Below, one piece after another: positions 25,880 to 34,584 of a stretch of DNA of 59,176 nt. The position numbers and the translations under genes were made by a program. The notes under the pieces are model-generated. The model ran no database searches. It saw only the letters and a program-made list of their open reading frames with translations, and was not told the origin of the DNA. Each line of letters starts with the position of its first letter. The stretch's first letter is position 1. Source of the stretch: JAILLW01 sp045629045 (GTDB taxonomy: Bacteria; Bacillota; Clostridia; Lachnospirales; Lachnospiraceae); assembly GCA_045629045.1 (NCBI GenBank), contig JAZQQM010000035.1, forward strand, positions 1-59,176, read 5' to 3'.

Positions 25880-26974
25880 ATGAATACAGCTACTGCTTCA
25901 AAAGAAAAAAATATGGGAATAGAGCTGCTTAGAATAGTGGCAATCCTGATGATAATGGCACTTCATGTTATGGGACAGGGAGGTGTCCTTTTAGCAGCGA
26001 CTCCGCTTTCCAAGGGATATGAAATTGCATATTTTTGGGAAGCTCTTTCATATCCTTCGGGAACGATATTCGGAATTATAGCAGGATACATAGGGCTTAA
26101 GGCATCCGGAAAGATATCAAATATCGTATATATCTGGCTTCAGGTTTTGTTTTATACGGTCATAATTACCGGAATTTTTGCATTTGTAATGCCTGAAACT
26201 TTTGGATTAAGGGCAATTATCAATATGCTTTGTCCTGTTATGACGGAGCAGTACTGGTACATCAGCGCGTATATAGGTACGATGTTGTTTGCCCCGATTA
26301 TCAATAATGCGGTTAATAATATGCCCAAGAAACAAATTGATATTATATTTGTTACGGCTATTATTCTTTTTAGCGTATTGCCGACGTTATTCTCGACAGA
26401 TGTGTTCGGACTAAGAGACGGCTGCTCAATTCTGTGCGTGATGACTTTTTATTTCATCGGTGCGTATATGCGAAAATACGAACTTATGGAGAATCTTTCA
26501 TCCGGAGCATTGGCTCTTGTATATTTTTTGGCAACCCTCGCAACCTGGGGATGTAAACTTTTTATTGAAACGGTTTACGGATTTAGTACAAGTTATCCCG
26601 AAAAAGGAAATATACTATATGCTTTTAACTCGCCGACGGTAATACTTGCGGGAATGGCGATTGTGGTATTATTCAGTCGAATTAAACTTAATAAAGCTAT
26701 GACAAAAGTGGTTGGCGCTGTTGCTCCGCTTACTCTGGGAGCGTATCTTATTAATACGCATCCTCTTGTGTTTAGATATATTATGGAAGATCGATTTGCT
26801 TCCTTTGCGGATTATCCTGCCTGGAAGTTACTGATATGCGTTATACTTGCGGGATTGTTTATGACACTTATAGAGTTCGCTATAGATGCAATTCGAAGGC
26901 TTATATTTGATTTAGGTAATCTTCGCGGCAAATTGTATGCGATAGAGAAATATTTGCTCGGCAATAAAGAGTAG
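25880..26974 (+). CDS. Acyltransferase family 3 membrane protein
   Basis: This 364-residue protein has about ten membrane helices and the acyltransferase-3 (OafA/WecH-like) start MGIELLRIVAILMIMALHVMG with its conserved His. It also has the typical EQYWYISAYIGTMLFAP segment. Family members O-acetylate or succinylate surface sugars and lipids. It follows the methyltransferase by 19 bases and ends the operon; a short GCGC dyad after it (about 26984-27001) lacks a T tract. The acceptor may be a cell-surface glycan, in keeping with the sugar genes downstream, but this is inference. Confidence 0.85.
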   Translation: MNTATASKEKNMGIELLRIVAILMIMALHVMGQGGVLLAATPLSKGYEIAYFWEALSYPSGTIFGIIAGYIGLKASGKISNIVYIWLQVLFYTVIITGIFAFVMPETFGLRAIINMLCPVMTEQYWYISAYIGTMLFAPIINNAVNNMPKKQIDIIFVTAIILFSVLPTLFSTDVFGLRDGCSILCVMTFYFIGAYMRKYELMENLSSGALALVYFLATLATWGCKLFIETVYGFSTSYPEKGNILYAFNSPTVILAGMAIVVLFSRIKLNKAMTKVVGAVAPLTLGAYLINTHPLVFRYIMEDRFASFADYPAWKLLICVILAGLFMTLIEFAIDAIRRLIFDLGNLRGKLYAIEKYLLGNKE

Positions 26975-27084
26975 ACAACGGTTGCGCAGCTAATAGCGCA
27001 GAAACTCTGTATACTCATTGTAATATAAAATTTAAATATGATAAAATAACATCGCTTTAGTTATTGAAGAGAAAGGAAATCAAT

Positions 27085-28083
27085 ATGTTACTGGATGGCA
27101 AAACAATATTAATCACGGGGGGAACAGGTTCTTTTGGTAAATGCTTTACCAAGTATGTTCTCGATAACTACAAACCTAAGAAAATTATTATTTATTCGCG
27201 TGATGAGTACAAGCAGTTTGTGATGCAGAATGAGTTTAAGGAGTATGCAAAAACTCTTCGTTTCTTCATCGGTGACGTTAGGGACAAAGATAGACTTTAT
27301 CGTGCTTTTAAGGATGTTGATTATGTTATTCATGCAGCTGCCCTAAAGCAGGTTCCGGCATGCGAATACAATCCGAATGAAGCGATTAAAACAAATATAA
27401 ACGGAGCTATGAATATAATTGATGCGGCACTTGATTGCGGAGTAAGCAAGGTGGTTGCATTATCTACGGATAAGGCAGTTAATCCTGTTAACCTCTATGG
27501 CGGAACCAAACTCGTTTCAGATAAGTTGTTTATTGCTGCCAACGCATATGCAGGACTTAAGGATATTAATTTCTCAATCGTAAGATACGGAAATGTTGCA
27601 GGATCACGTGGCTCGATTATTCCGTTCTTTAATAAACTGATTAAGGACGGTGAGACGGAACTTCCCATAACCGATCTTAGAATGACAAGATTCTGGATCA
27701 GCCTTGAGGAGGGCGTTAAACTCGTTATAAAGGCTCTTGAAGAAGCAAGAGGTGGTGAAACATTTATTAGTAAGATTCCGTCATTTAAGATTACAGACCT
27801 TGCAGAGGCGATGCTTCCGGGATGTAAGATTAAAGAAATCGGAATTCGCCCGGGTGAGAAACTTCATGAGATTATGGTTACCACAGAGGATTCTATGACC
27901 ACATATGAGTATGATAAGCACTTTATCGTATATCCTCAGATGAAGTTTACGGATGCACAGATGACTGAGCCTACAGGAAAGAAAGTTGCCGACGGATTCT
28001 CATATTCATCAGGAAACAATACAGAGTGGCTTAGTGTTGAAGACATAAGAGAACTGCTCAAAACTGTTGATTTAGAGCATTAA
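27085..28083 (+). CDS. pseB: UDP-N-acetylglucosamine 4,6-dehydratase (inverting)
   Basis: This 332-residue SDR enzyme starts with a Rossmann GGTGSFGKCF loop and SRDEYKQ. It continues with VIHAAALKQVPACEYNP, the LSTDKAVNPVNLYGGTK catalytic region and RYGNVAGSRGSIIPFF, all typical of PseB. PseB makes the first intermediate of pseudaminic acid or related sugars from UDP-GlcNAc. The ATG at 27085 has GAAAGGAA before it. None of the following pseudaminic pathway genes (pseC, pseH, pseI) are nearby. The neighbours instead are a UDP-sugar pyrophosphorylase and galE, so the sugar may enter another nucleotide-sugar route. Confidence 0.88.
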   Translation: MLLDGKTILITGGTGSFGKCFTKYVLDNYKPKKIIIYSRDEYKQFVMQNEFKEYAKTLRFFIGDVRDKDRLYRAFKDVDYVIHAAALKQVPACEYNPNEAIKTNINGAMNIIDAALDCGVSKVVALSTDKAVNPVNLYGGTKLVSDKLFIAANAYAGLKDINFSIVRYGNVAGSRGSIIPFFNKLIKDGETELPITDLRMTRFWISLEEGVKLVIKALEEARGGETFISKIPSFKITDLAEAMLPGCKIKEIGIRPGEKLHEIMVTTEDSMTTYEYDKHFIVYPQMKFTDAQMTEPTGKKVADGFSYSSGNNTEWLSVEDIRELLKTVDLEH

Positions 28084-28137
28084 GATATTATGAACAATAA
28101 CCTAAGGTGCATTTAAGCACCGGATTGGGGATACGGT

Positions 28138-29364
28138 ATGACATTTGAAGAAGCTAAAACTAAATTGGAAGCCTGCAATCAGGCGCATTTGCTTAAATAT
28201 TATGATGAACTTAATGATGTTGAAAAGAAGGAACTTCTCGATCAGATAGAGGCTACTGATTTTAGCGTAGTTGAGTCTATCAAGATAAAAGATACAATGA
28301 ATGTGCGGGGAGTGATTTCTCCCATTAAGTCCATGGAATTATCCGAGATTGAACCAAATGCTTCCAAATATCGTTCAATCGGTCTGGATGCTATTCGCAA
28401 AGGCGAAGTGGCAGCAGTTCTTTTGGCGGGCGGTATGGGAACGAGATTAGGTTCGGATGATCCCAAGGGGATGTATAATATCGGTCTTACCAAGGATGTA
28501 TTTATTTTCCAGCGTCTTATAGAAAACCTTATGGATGTTGTAAAAGAAGCCGATGCATTTATACCCTTGTACATAATGACTTCGGATAAGAATAATGAAG
28601 CTACGGTTAAGTTCTTTAAAGAAAAGAATTATTTCGGTTATGATCCTTCGTATATTGAGTTTTTTAAGCAGGAAATGGCTCCGGCTTCGGACTATGAAGG
28701 TCATGTTTACCTTGAGGCTAAGCATAAGCTCAGCACATCCCCTAACGGTAATGCGGGATGGTATGTGTCAATGGTAAAGGCAGGCTTATCAAAGCAGGCG
28801 AGAGAACGCGGGGTTAAGTGGATTAATATCTTCGCGGTTGACAATGTGCTTCAAAGAATTGCAGACCCTGTATTTGTGGGAGCTGTAATTGACGGAGGCT
28901 ATGTATCCGGCTCCAAGGTGGTACGTAAGGTGGCCCGTGATGAGAAGGTGGGTGCTATGTGTCTTGAGGACGGAAAACCTTCTATTGTTGAATATTATGA
29001 TATGACGGATGAATTAATGGATGCCAAGGATGAAAAGGGAAATCCTGCATATAATTTCGGAGTTATTCTTAACTATTTATTCAGCCTTGACGAGCTTGAT
29101 GCCATTTTGTCAAAGAAATTGCAGCTTCATGTGGTTGAAAAGAAGATACCTTATCTTGATGCGGAGGGTAATCTTGTTAAGCCTGAAGAGCCTAACGGAT
29201 ATAAGTTTGAGCAGCTTGTTCTTGATATGATTCATCAGATGAAGGATACACTTCCTTTTGAAGTGGTAAGAGAAAAGGAATTTGCGCCAATTAAGAATAA
29301 GACGGGAGTTGACTCTGTTGAAAGTGCACGTGAACTTTGCCGGTTAAACAATATTGAATTGTAA
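28138..29364 (+). CDS. UDPGP-type (UAP1-like) UDP-sugar pyrophosphorylase
   Basis: This 408-residue nucleotidyltransferase belongs to the UDPGP type 1 family, which includes eukaryotic UDP-N-acetylglucosamine pyrophosphorylase. The loop LLAGGMGTRLGSDDPKGMYNIG contains the KGMY of UAP1 enzymes rather than the form seen in UDP-glucose pyrophosphorylases. NGNAGWY and EFAPIKN also match UAP1 positions. The likely reaction is UTP plus GlcNAc-1-phosphate (or a related sugar phosphate) to the UDP-sugar. It lies between pseB and galE, which both use UDP-sugars. A hairpin GGTGC/GCACC (28107-28122) stands just before its ribosome binding site. Substrate choice needs assay. Confidence 0.85.
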   Translation: MTFEEAKTKLEACNQAHLLKYYDELNDVEKKELLDQIEATDFSVVESIKIKDTMNVRGVISPIKSMELSEIEPNASKYRSIGLDAIRKGEVAAVLLAGGMGTRLGSDDPKGMYNIGLTKDVFIFQRLIENLMDVVKEADAFIPLYIMTSDKNNEATVKFFKEKNYFGYDPSYIEFFKQEMAPASDYEGHVYLEAKHKLSTSPNGNAGWYVSMVKAGLSKQARERGVKWINIFAVDNVLQRIADPVFVGAVIDGGYVSGSKVVRKVARDEKVGAMCLEDGKPSIVEYYDMTDELMDAKDEKGNPAYNFGVILNYLFSLDELDAILSKKLQLHVVEKKIPYLDAEGNLVKPEEPNGYKFEQLVLDMIHQMKDTLPFEVVREKEFAPIKNKTGVDSVESARELCRLNNIEL

Positions 29365-29453
29365 ATTTGTAGGTTGACATTTCCCTTAGGGCATACTTTA
29401 GGATAAGCAGTATAAAGATCTTAAGGTAAATTTGAATAACTAGGAGGGTAAAA

Positions 29454-30470
29454 ATGACAATTTTAGTTACAGGCGGAGCAGGATATATTGGCTCCCACAC
29501 AGTTATAGAATTACTTGAAAATAATTATGAGGTAGTGATAGTTGATAATCTTTCAAATGCTTCCGAAAAAGTTTTGGATAGATTAAAGAAGATTACAGGT
29601 AAGGATATCCCCTTTGTTAAAGCGGATATTCTTGACAGGGATGCGCTGAATGAAGTGTTTGATAACCATAAGATAGATGCGGTTATACACTTTGCAGGCC
29701 TTAAGGCAGTAGGCGAATCTGTGGCTAAGCCTTGGGAATATTACAACAATAATATTGCAGGCACTCTGGTTTTGCTTGATGTAATGAAGCAGCATGGGGT
29801 CAAAAATATTATCTTCAGTTCATCGGCTACAGTTTACGGAGATCCTGCATTCATTCCGATTACAGAAGAATGTCCTAAAGGTACATGTACCAATCCTTAC
29901 GGATGGACGAAATCCATGCTGGAGCAGGTGCTTTCGGATATTCAGAAAGCCGATAACTCATGGAATGTAATTTTGCTTCGTTACTTTAATCCTATCGGAG
30001 CTCATAAGTCTGGGCTTATTGGTGAAAATCCCAACGGGATTCCTAATAATCTGATGCCCTATGTTACACAGGTGGCAGTCGGCAAATTAAAGGAATTGGG
30101 AGTGTTCGGCGATGATTATGATACACCCGACGGAACCGGCGTAAGAGATTACATTCATGTGCTTGATCTGGCTTCGGGACATGTGGCGGCCCTTAATAAG
30201 ATCAAAGAAAACTGTGGACTTAAGATATATAATCTCGGAACAGGAAACGGTTACAGCGTTCTTGACATAGTTAAGAATTTTGAAGAAGCAACAGGCGTTA
30301 AGATTCCTTATTCCATTAAACCTCGCCGCCCCGGCGATATTGCTACCTGCTATGCTTCGGCAGATTTGGCAAAAAAAGAACTTGGCTGGGAAGCCAAGTA
30401 CGGAATTAAGGAAATGTGTGAGGATTCCTGGAGATGGCAGTCTCAGAATCCCAACGGATTTGAGGATTAA
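29454..30470 (+). CDS. galE: UDP-glucose 4-epimerase
   Basis: This 338-residue SDR epimerase interconverts UDP-glucose and UDP-galactose (and often the N-acetyl forms). It has VTGGAGYIGSHTVIELLE, FAGLKAVGES, FSSSATVYG, the YGWTK catalytic Tyr-Lys pair, RYFNPIGAHKSG and VRDYIHVLDLA, so identity is secure. AGGAGGG stands five bases before the ATG. Its stop overlaps the end of a convergent small gene by four bases. Confidence 0.96.
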   Translation: MTILVTGGAGYIGSHTVIELLENNYEVVIVDNLSNASEKVLDRLKKITGKDIPFVKADILDRDALNEVFDNHKIDAVIHFAGLKAVGESVAKPWEYYNNNIAGTLVLLDVMKQHGVKNIIFSSSATVYGDPAFIPITEECPKGTCTNPYGWTKSMLEQVLSDIQKADNSWNVILLRYFNPIGAHKSGLIGENPNGIPNNLMPYVTQVAVGKLKELGVFGDDYDTPDGTGVRDYIHVLDLASGHVAALNKIKENCGLKIYNLGTGNGYSVLDIVKNFEEATGVKIPYSIKPRRPGDIATCYASADLAKKELGWEAKYGIKEMCEDSWRWQSQNPNGFED

Positions 30471-30733
30471 TCTTCTTCGATTATCTGAATTTCAAGATAG
30501 TCGAAATCTATAGAGTCTATAAAGGAATCCTGATAAAAACGGGCTTTTGATGTTCGTTTAAAATCATTAATATTCTGATCAAGCCAGATAGGCTTGCTTA
30601 AATCAAAATCACGACACACCTCGTCTAAGGCATTAAAGACCTTATGCGTGCGTGTGTCTTCTTTTTCGTTAATTACAGTCATATCTTTAAGCATATGATT
30701 GTCTTTGAATTCTTTGGCCCATAATCTAAACAT
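30467..30733 (-). CDS. Conserved small protein, unknown function
   Basis: This 88-residue acidic protein (MFRLWAKEFKDNHMLKDMTV...RTHKVFNALDEVCRDFDLSKPIWL...IQIIEED) has the look of a small protein conserved in Lachnospiraceae, but I cannot name the family. There is no signal peptide or membrane segment. It converges on galE with a four-base overlap, and both genes remain intact. Its high content of ordered residues (Trp, Phe, Leu) supports a real folded protein. The function is unknown. Confidence 0.7.
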   Translation of the reverse strand: MFRLWAKEFKDNHMLKDMTVINEKEDTRTHKVFNALDEVCRDFDLSKPIWLDQNINDFKRTSKARFYQDSFIDSIDFDYLEIQIIEED

Positions 30734-30860
30734 GAACTCATTATATACGTTGCGCTCGGATTATTACAATATGTTAGTAGTGGATTCGGTATAAAACCAA
30801 TGAATTTATTTAGTAATGTTGCACAATAAAAAGCGCAAATCTTCTACATCCATAGTAACA

Positions 30861-30916
30861 TTAACCATATTTTCATAGTATGTTCATAGTTTGTTCATAT
30901 TTACGGAGTATATTAT
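30861..30916 (+). promoter_or_regulatory. Triple 11-bp activator site and -10 box
   Basis: TTCATA occurs at 30872, 30883 and 30894, an exact 11-bp period, with a weaker TTAACC one step earlier (30861). The last copy ends 11 bases before TATTAT (30911-30916), and there is no good -35. Direct repeats of six bases spaced by five are how OmpR/PhoB-class response regulators bind. This is probably an activator-dependent promoter reading rightward. Confidence 0.6.
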
Positions 30917-30922
30917 AACTAT

Positions 30923-31058
30923 CGAAACGAGAGAAGGTAGTGATTATAAATCACACACATAGATAAATTTTTTCATAATAGCCCAGGTGCAGTGATGTAC
31001 CTGGGCACTCCTCATTTTATGGGACAAAAAACCCGCGAACTTTTTGCTCGCGGGTTTT
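30923..31058 (+). ncRNA. Putative regulated small RNA
   Basis: Downstream of the activator-type promoter there is no usable ORF. The stretch has a small GTGATT/AATCAC stem (30939-30954), a strong hairpin GCCCAGGT/ACCTGGGC (30983-31008) and then a terminator (31028-31058). This fits a small RNA of about 100-135 nt. An eight-codon GTG frame beginning about 30939 (MIINHTHR) could instead be a leader peptide, but its AAGG sits too close to the start. I do not recognise the RNA. It points toward the relQ-type gene, which lies on the other strand. Confidence 0.5.
31028..31058. terminator. Bidirectional rho-independent terminator
   Basis: AAAACCCGCGA (31028-31038) pairs perfectly with TCGCGGGTTTT (31048-31058). 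A-rich and T-rich flanks on the two sides let it stop both the putative small RNA and the alarmone synthetase gene coming from the right. Confidence 0.92.
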
Positions 31059-31080
31059 GCATCTATTATTCGTTTATCGT

Positions 31081-31728
31081 TTAGTAATCATTGGTAATTC
31101 CGTTCAGACCGGCAATTTCTTCATTAAGACGAAGCATTTCGTCGTCGAGGGCCGATACCATGTCGGCACATTGAGATAATTCTCTTTTGAGTTCGTCAGG
31201 AGCATTACCTTCGAATTTGTAATTAATCTTGTGCTCGAGACTTGCCCAGAAATCCATAGCGACGGTTCTGATTTGAATTTCAACTTTGGTATCAACGATT
31301 CTGTCAGAAAGATAAACGGGCACGGTTACATGCATATGATAACTTCTGTATCCGCTTTCTTTAGGATTTTTGATATAGTCTTTGACATATTGCACTTTGA
31401 TATCAGACTGGTTTGCTATCATTTCGGCAATTTTATAGATATCAGAAGTAAATGAGCAGATAATTCGAATACCTGCAATATCGTTTACATAGTCCACCAT
31501 GTTGCGAATGGTAGATTCGTAGCCCTTTTTCTTAAGCTTCTTAACGATGCTCTCGGATGTTTTCATACGAGACTTAATGTGTTCGATAGGGTTATATCTA
31601 TGAACGTGCTGGAATTCATCATTAAGTATTTCAAGCTTGGTCTGCATCTGTTTCAGTGCAGAATTATACAGCAGTATGACTTCTGTCCAACTGTCAACAT
31701 CGTAATCTTTATCAGTACAAATTTCCAA
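31081..31728 (-). CDS. Small alarmone synthetase (RelQ/YjbM type)
   Basis: This 215-residue protein has a single RelA/SpoT synthetase domain that makes (p)ppGpp from GTP/GDP and ATP. Visible motifs are HVHRYNPIEHIKSRMK, DIAGIRIICSF, the SGYRSYHMHV G-loop segment, VEIQIRTVAMDFWASLEHKINYK. The hydrolase, TGS and ACT domains of long Rel proteins are missing, as expected for RelQ/RelP. A C-terminal helical tail follows. It stands alone on this strand and ends at the bidirectional terminator. Confidence 0.92.
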   Translation of the reverse strand: MEICTDKDYDVDSWTEVILLYNSALKQMQTKLEILNDEFQHVHRYNPIEHIKSRMKTSESIVKKLKKKGYESTIRNMVDYVNDIAGIRIICSFTSDIYKIAEMIANQSDIKVQYVKDYIKNPKESGYRSYHMHVTVPVYLSDRIVDTKVEIQIRTVAMDFWASLEHKINYKFEGNAPDELKRELSQCADMVSALDDEMLRLNEEIAGLNGITNDY

Positions 31729-31847
31729 TTAATTCACCTTCCAATACACATATATTATGGTACTAACGTACCCCACCGTTTTCATAGTATCATATTTTGG
31801 GCTGTAAATGTTGATTTTTAGCATAATTTCATACTTTTTTAATATTA

Positions 31848-32157
31848 TGTGACAGTGGGGCGGTTTGTAGTTGTGTTTTTACATAAAGATTAGGGAAGTG
31901 TATATAATTATTTGTTTTTTTAGGGAGTTCACGTGCAGTTCTTAGTGTTGCGTTTTATCAGGCATGAGCCTGCAGGATGCAGGCGAAAGAACTAATTGAG
32001 CCATGGAAGGCGAATAGTTCGGTGCCGTGCCGTTTAAGTTAAGCAGTAAATTGCAACACTTAGAAATGCTAGGGAACGGACTCAAAACAAATAATTATAT
32101 ACACTTCCCTAATCTTAAAGAAAAAATGTGACAGAAAGAACCGTCCCTACTGTCACA
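31848..32157. mobile_element. Nested inverted-repeat element (MITE/REP-like)
   Basis: A 33-bp perfect inverted repeat (31886-31918 and 32084-32116) encloses a GC-richer core of 165 bp with more pairing: TTCTTAGTGTTGC (31939-31951) with GCAACACTTAGAA (32053-32065, one mismatch), a GCCTGCA/TGCAGGC hairpin near 31968-31984, and GAACTA/TAGTTC near 31989-32020. Outside lies a second pair of arms, TGTGACAGTGGGGCGGTT (31848-31865) against AACCGTCCCTACTGTCACA (32139-32157). The outer sequence recalls REP-like palindromes that are common in Clostridia and often linked to IS200-type (RAYT) transposases. No ORF is present. It may be a non-autonomous element or a large folded RNA. Confidence 0.6.
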
Positions 32158-32230
32158 CATTGATAATATATTACAAATATGTTAAAATTGTACGGAAAAT
32201 TCGACAAGTAGGTAACTTCCGGAGGGAATT

Positions 32231-32869
32231 ATGGATAATTTCATGGAGAGAATTACACATAAGTTTTCGGCCACAGAAATGATTAAGGCTAATTCAGAGG
32301 CAGATGCTGCAGTGCTTGACACGGCAAAGGAGCAGATTGCCTTATTTGAGAACCAGATGACTAAGGTTGACGGTGCACTTTCGGATATGCGCCAGGTTAA
32401 TCTTAAGAATATCGAAGTAGCCCAGGAACTCCAGACCATGACGAAGGATTCTACTGCGAAGATTACTCAGTGTGTTGGCAATATGGAGAACGAATCTGTA
32501 TCAAGAATTAAGCAGACTTCGGATGTTTCTATTGCCGGTATCAACAAGACTGTTGACGAAAGCCTTGCCAAGATTGCTCAGATTAAGGAGTCTGCAGATT
32601 CTATTGAGGCTATTAAGGAATGTGTTGATACAATTTCAGCTAAGCTTGATTCATTACGCAAAGATATGGAAGAGTACAACCATACCGATCACGTAAAAAT
32701 ATATAGAAATGTCCAGGCGGCATTCGTTGATGAGTTGGGAAGAACTGCCACTGACATTAAGGCAAGTGCCAAGAAGAAAGGCGCAATGATTCCTCTTCTT
32801 GTTATTACGATGCTTGCATCTCTTGCATCGCTTGCCATTACGATATTACATATGTTGGGATTTATTTAG
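32231..32869 (+). CDS. Coiled-coil protein with C-terminal membrane anchor
   Basis: This 212-residue protein is helical and charged over its first 180 residues, with heptad-like runs, and ends in one hydrophobic helix (about 187-208, MIPLLVITMLASLASLAITILHML). That makes it a tail-anchored membrane protein with a cytosolic coiled coil. I do not recognise the family. TCCGGAGGG lies before the ATG. The cell-wall hydrolase gene starts five bases after its stop, so it is probably in that operon and may act at the envelope. Confidence 0.75.
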   Translation: MDNFMERITHKFSATEMIKANSEADAAVLDTAKEQIALFENQMTKVDGALSDMRQVNLKNIEVAQELQTMTKDSTAKITQCVGNMENESVSRIKQTSDVSIAGINKTVDESLAKIAQIKESADSIEAIKECVDTISAKLDSLRKDMEEYNHTDHVKIYRNVQAAFVDELGRTATDIKASAKKKGAMIPLLVITMLASLASLAITILHMLGFI

Positions 32870-32873
32870 TTAG

Positions 32874-34451
32874 ATGCATTTATCTTGTCATTACAAAAGA
32901 TTAAAGGTTAAGAGACTGAAGATAGCCGTTGCGGCAGTAATAATCAGTCTCTTTTTCATGCCCTATTATATTAAATATGAGAAAACAGGTGACAACTGTT
33001 TTTCGGTTAGTGTTAACGGTGTGTATGTAGGTACGACACCCTCTGTTGAGGATGCCGAGCGCTGTTTATTGACTGCCCGCAAAAATATAAATGCCAAGTC
33101 GGAAGAACTTACATTTATTGAGACAACATTAAGCTATGAGGGAACTGAAGTCGACTGGGGAAAGATTGACTCTGACACCACTGTCATTTCTAACATCGAA
33201 AATGTTTTGTCAAAGGCTGTAAGAAACGATATCCAAAAAGCTTTTGAAGTTAAGATCAATGGATATATAGTTGACCTTAATAATGAAGATGAAGTACTTA
33301 AAATGCTTCAGGCCCCTATTAGTAAATATGATACTTCAGGCAAGTATGTTGTTACCGTTCATCAGGATTCGCTTAGAGAGCTTCCGGTATTGTCTCCTCT
33401 TGTGGGAACCGAAGAGGAAATCGAAGATACAATGGAAGCCTCAATAGCCCCGGCGTTTAGTGCAGGATTTGATTTTGAAATGGATGAACTTTATGAATCA
33501 ATAGAACCTGATGTTGAACTGGCTCTTGAAGATTATGAACTCGGAATTACATCCATGGACTTCGGGGATAAGATTGAAGTTGTTGAGGTATATGTTAACC
33601 CCGAAGAAATAGACAGCCTGGATGCGGCAATAGAAGAAGTAACAAAAGAAGAAGCTACCAATGATGTATATAAAGTAAAATCCGGTGATACACTTTCGCA
33701 GATAGCAATTACCGTAGGAGTACCTATGGAAGATCTTATTGCCATGAATGATTCTCTGGAAGATCAGAATTCAATGATTCGTCCGGATGATGAACTTATT
33801 TATGCAGTACCGAAACCTAAGCTTGCTGTGTTAAGACAGGAGGTAATGTACTACGAAGAAACATATGATTTGCCTGTGGAAAAGGAATTGCGTGATGACT
33901 GGTATACCTCTGATGTTGAAGTATTGCAGCAGCCTTCTGCGGGATTCCATAAAGTAGTTGCAACGGTTAACTTTGAAAATGACAAGAATGTCGGAAATGA
34001 GATACTTGCAGAGAACGTGGTATATCAGCCGGTTGCAAAGCGTATAATGACCGGAACCAAGATACCGCCCACATATATTAAGCCTCTTTACGGTGGAAGA
34101 ATGTCGTCTACTTTCGGACCCCGTAAACGTCCTACCAAGGGTGCCAGCACATACCATAAGGGTATTGACTGGGCAACACCTGTGGGAACTCCGATTTATG
34201 CTTCCTGCGGCGGTACTGTTGCTAAAGCCGGTTGGGGTAGCGGTTACGGTAATGTTATTTATATTAACCATCCTGACGGACGTCAGACCAGATACGGTCA
34301 CTTAAGTAAGATACTTGTATCTCCGGGTCAGACTGTATCCCAGGGTCAAAAGATAGCCCTCAGCGGTAATACGGGTGTAAGTTCGGGACCTCATGTGCAC
34401 TTTGAGATATTAATCGGAGGCACTCAGGTTAACCCGCTTAAGTATCTGTAA
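32874..34451 (+). CDS. M23 peptidase with LysM and G5 domains
   Basis: This 525-residue protein is a membrane-anchored peptidoglycan hydrolase. It has an N-terminal membrane helix (about 18-36), a region of unknown fold, a LysM peptidoglycan-binding motif (about 262-308, VYKVKSGDTLSQIA), a G5-like domain (about 320-403) and a C-terminal M23 metallopeptidase domain. The M23 domain shows the zinc ligands in HKGID and HVHFE and the GNVIYINH and GHLS segments. The enzyme would cut peptide cross-links. The ATG at 32874 has no good ribosome binding site and may rely on the upstream gene five bases away. Confidence 0.92.
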   Translation: MHLSCHYKRLKVKRLKIAVAAVIISLFFMPYYIKYEKTGDNCFSVSVNGVYVGTTPSVEDAERCLLTARKNINAKSEELTFIETTLSYEGTEVDWGKIDSDTTVISNIENVLSKAVRNDIQKAFEVKINGYIVDLNNEDEVLKMLQAPISKYDTSGKYVVTVHQDSLRELPVLSPLVGTEEEIEDTMEASIAPAFSAGFDFEMDELYESIEPDVELALEDYELGITSMDFGDKIEVVEVYVNPEEIDSLDAAIEEVTKEEATNDVYKVKSGDTLSQIAITVGVPMEDLIAMNDSLEDQNSMIRPDDELIYAVPKPKLAVLRQEVMYYEETYDLPVEKELRDDWYTSDVEVLQQPSAGFHKVVATVNFENDKNVGNEILAENVVYQPVAKRIMTGTKIPPTYIKPLYGGRMSSTFGPRKRPTKGASTYHKGIDWATPVGTPIYASCGGTVAKAGWGSGYGNVIYINHPDGRQTRYGHLSKILVSPGQTVSQGQKIALSGNTGVSSGPHVHFEILIGGTQVNPLKYL

Positions 34452-34464
34452 ACATACGTTTGTC

Positions 34465-34494
34465 TTTACAATTGGGGCATTTCTGACTTATAAT
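34465..34494 (+). promoter_or_regulatory. murA promoter
   Basis: TTTACA (34465-34470), an 18-base spacer and a perfect TATAAT (34489-34494) lie about 90 bases before the murA start. Confidence 0.7.
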
Positions 34495-34584
34495 AAGTTG
34501 ATGCTACGGGCTGTGTGGCATATGTTGTAGTTTAGAATTATTAACCACTATATATTGTGGATTTGATATATTTTCGAGGAATTT

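Noticed and set aside
31848..32157. tRNA, 6S RNA or tmRNA in the paired core
   Set aside because: I looked for cloverleaf, CCA end, 6S bubble and tag-peptide features and found none.
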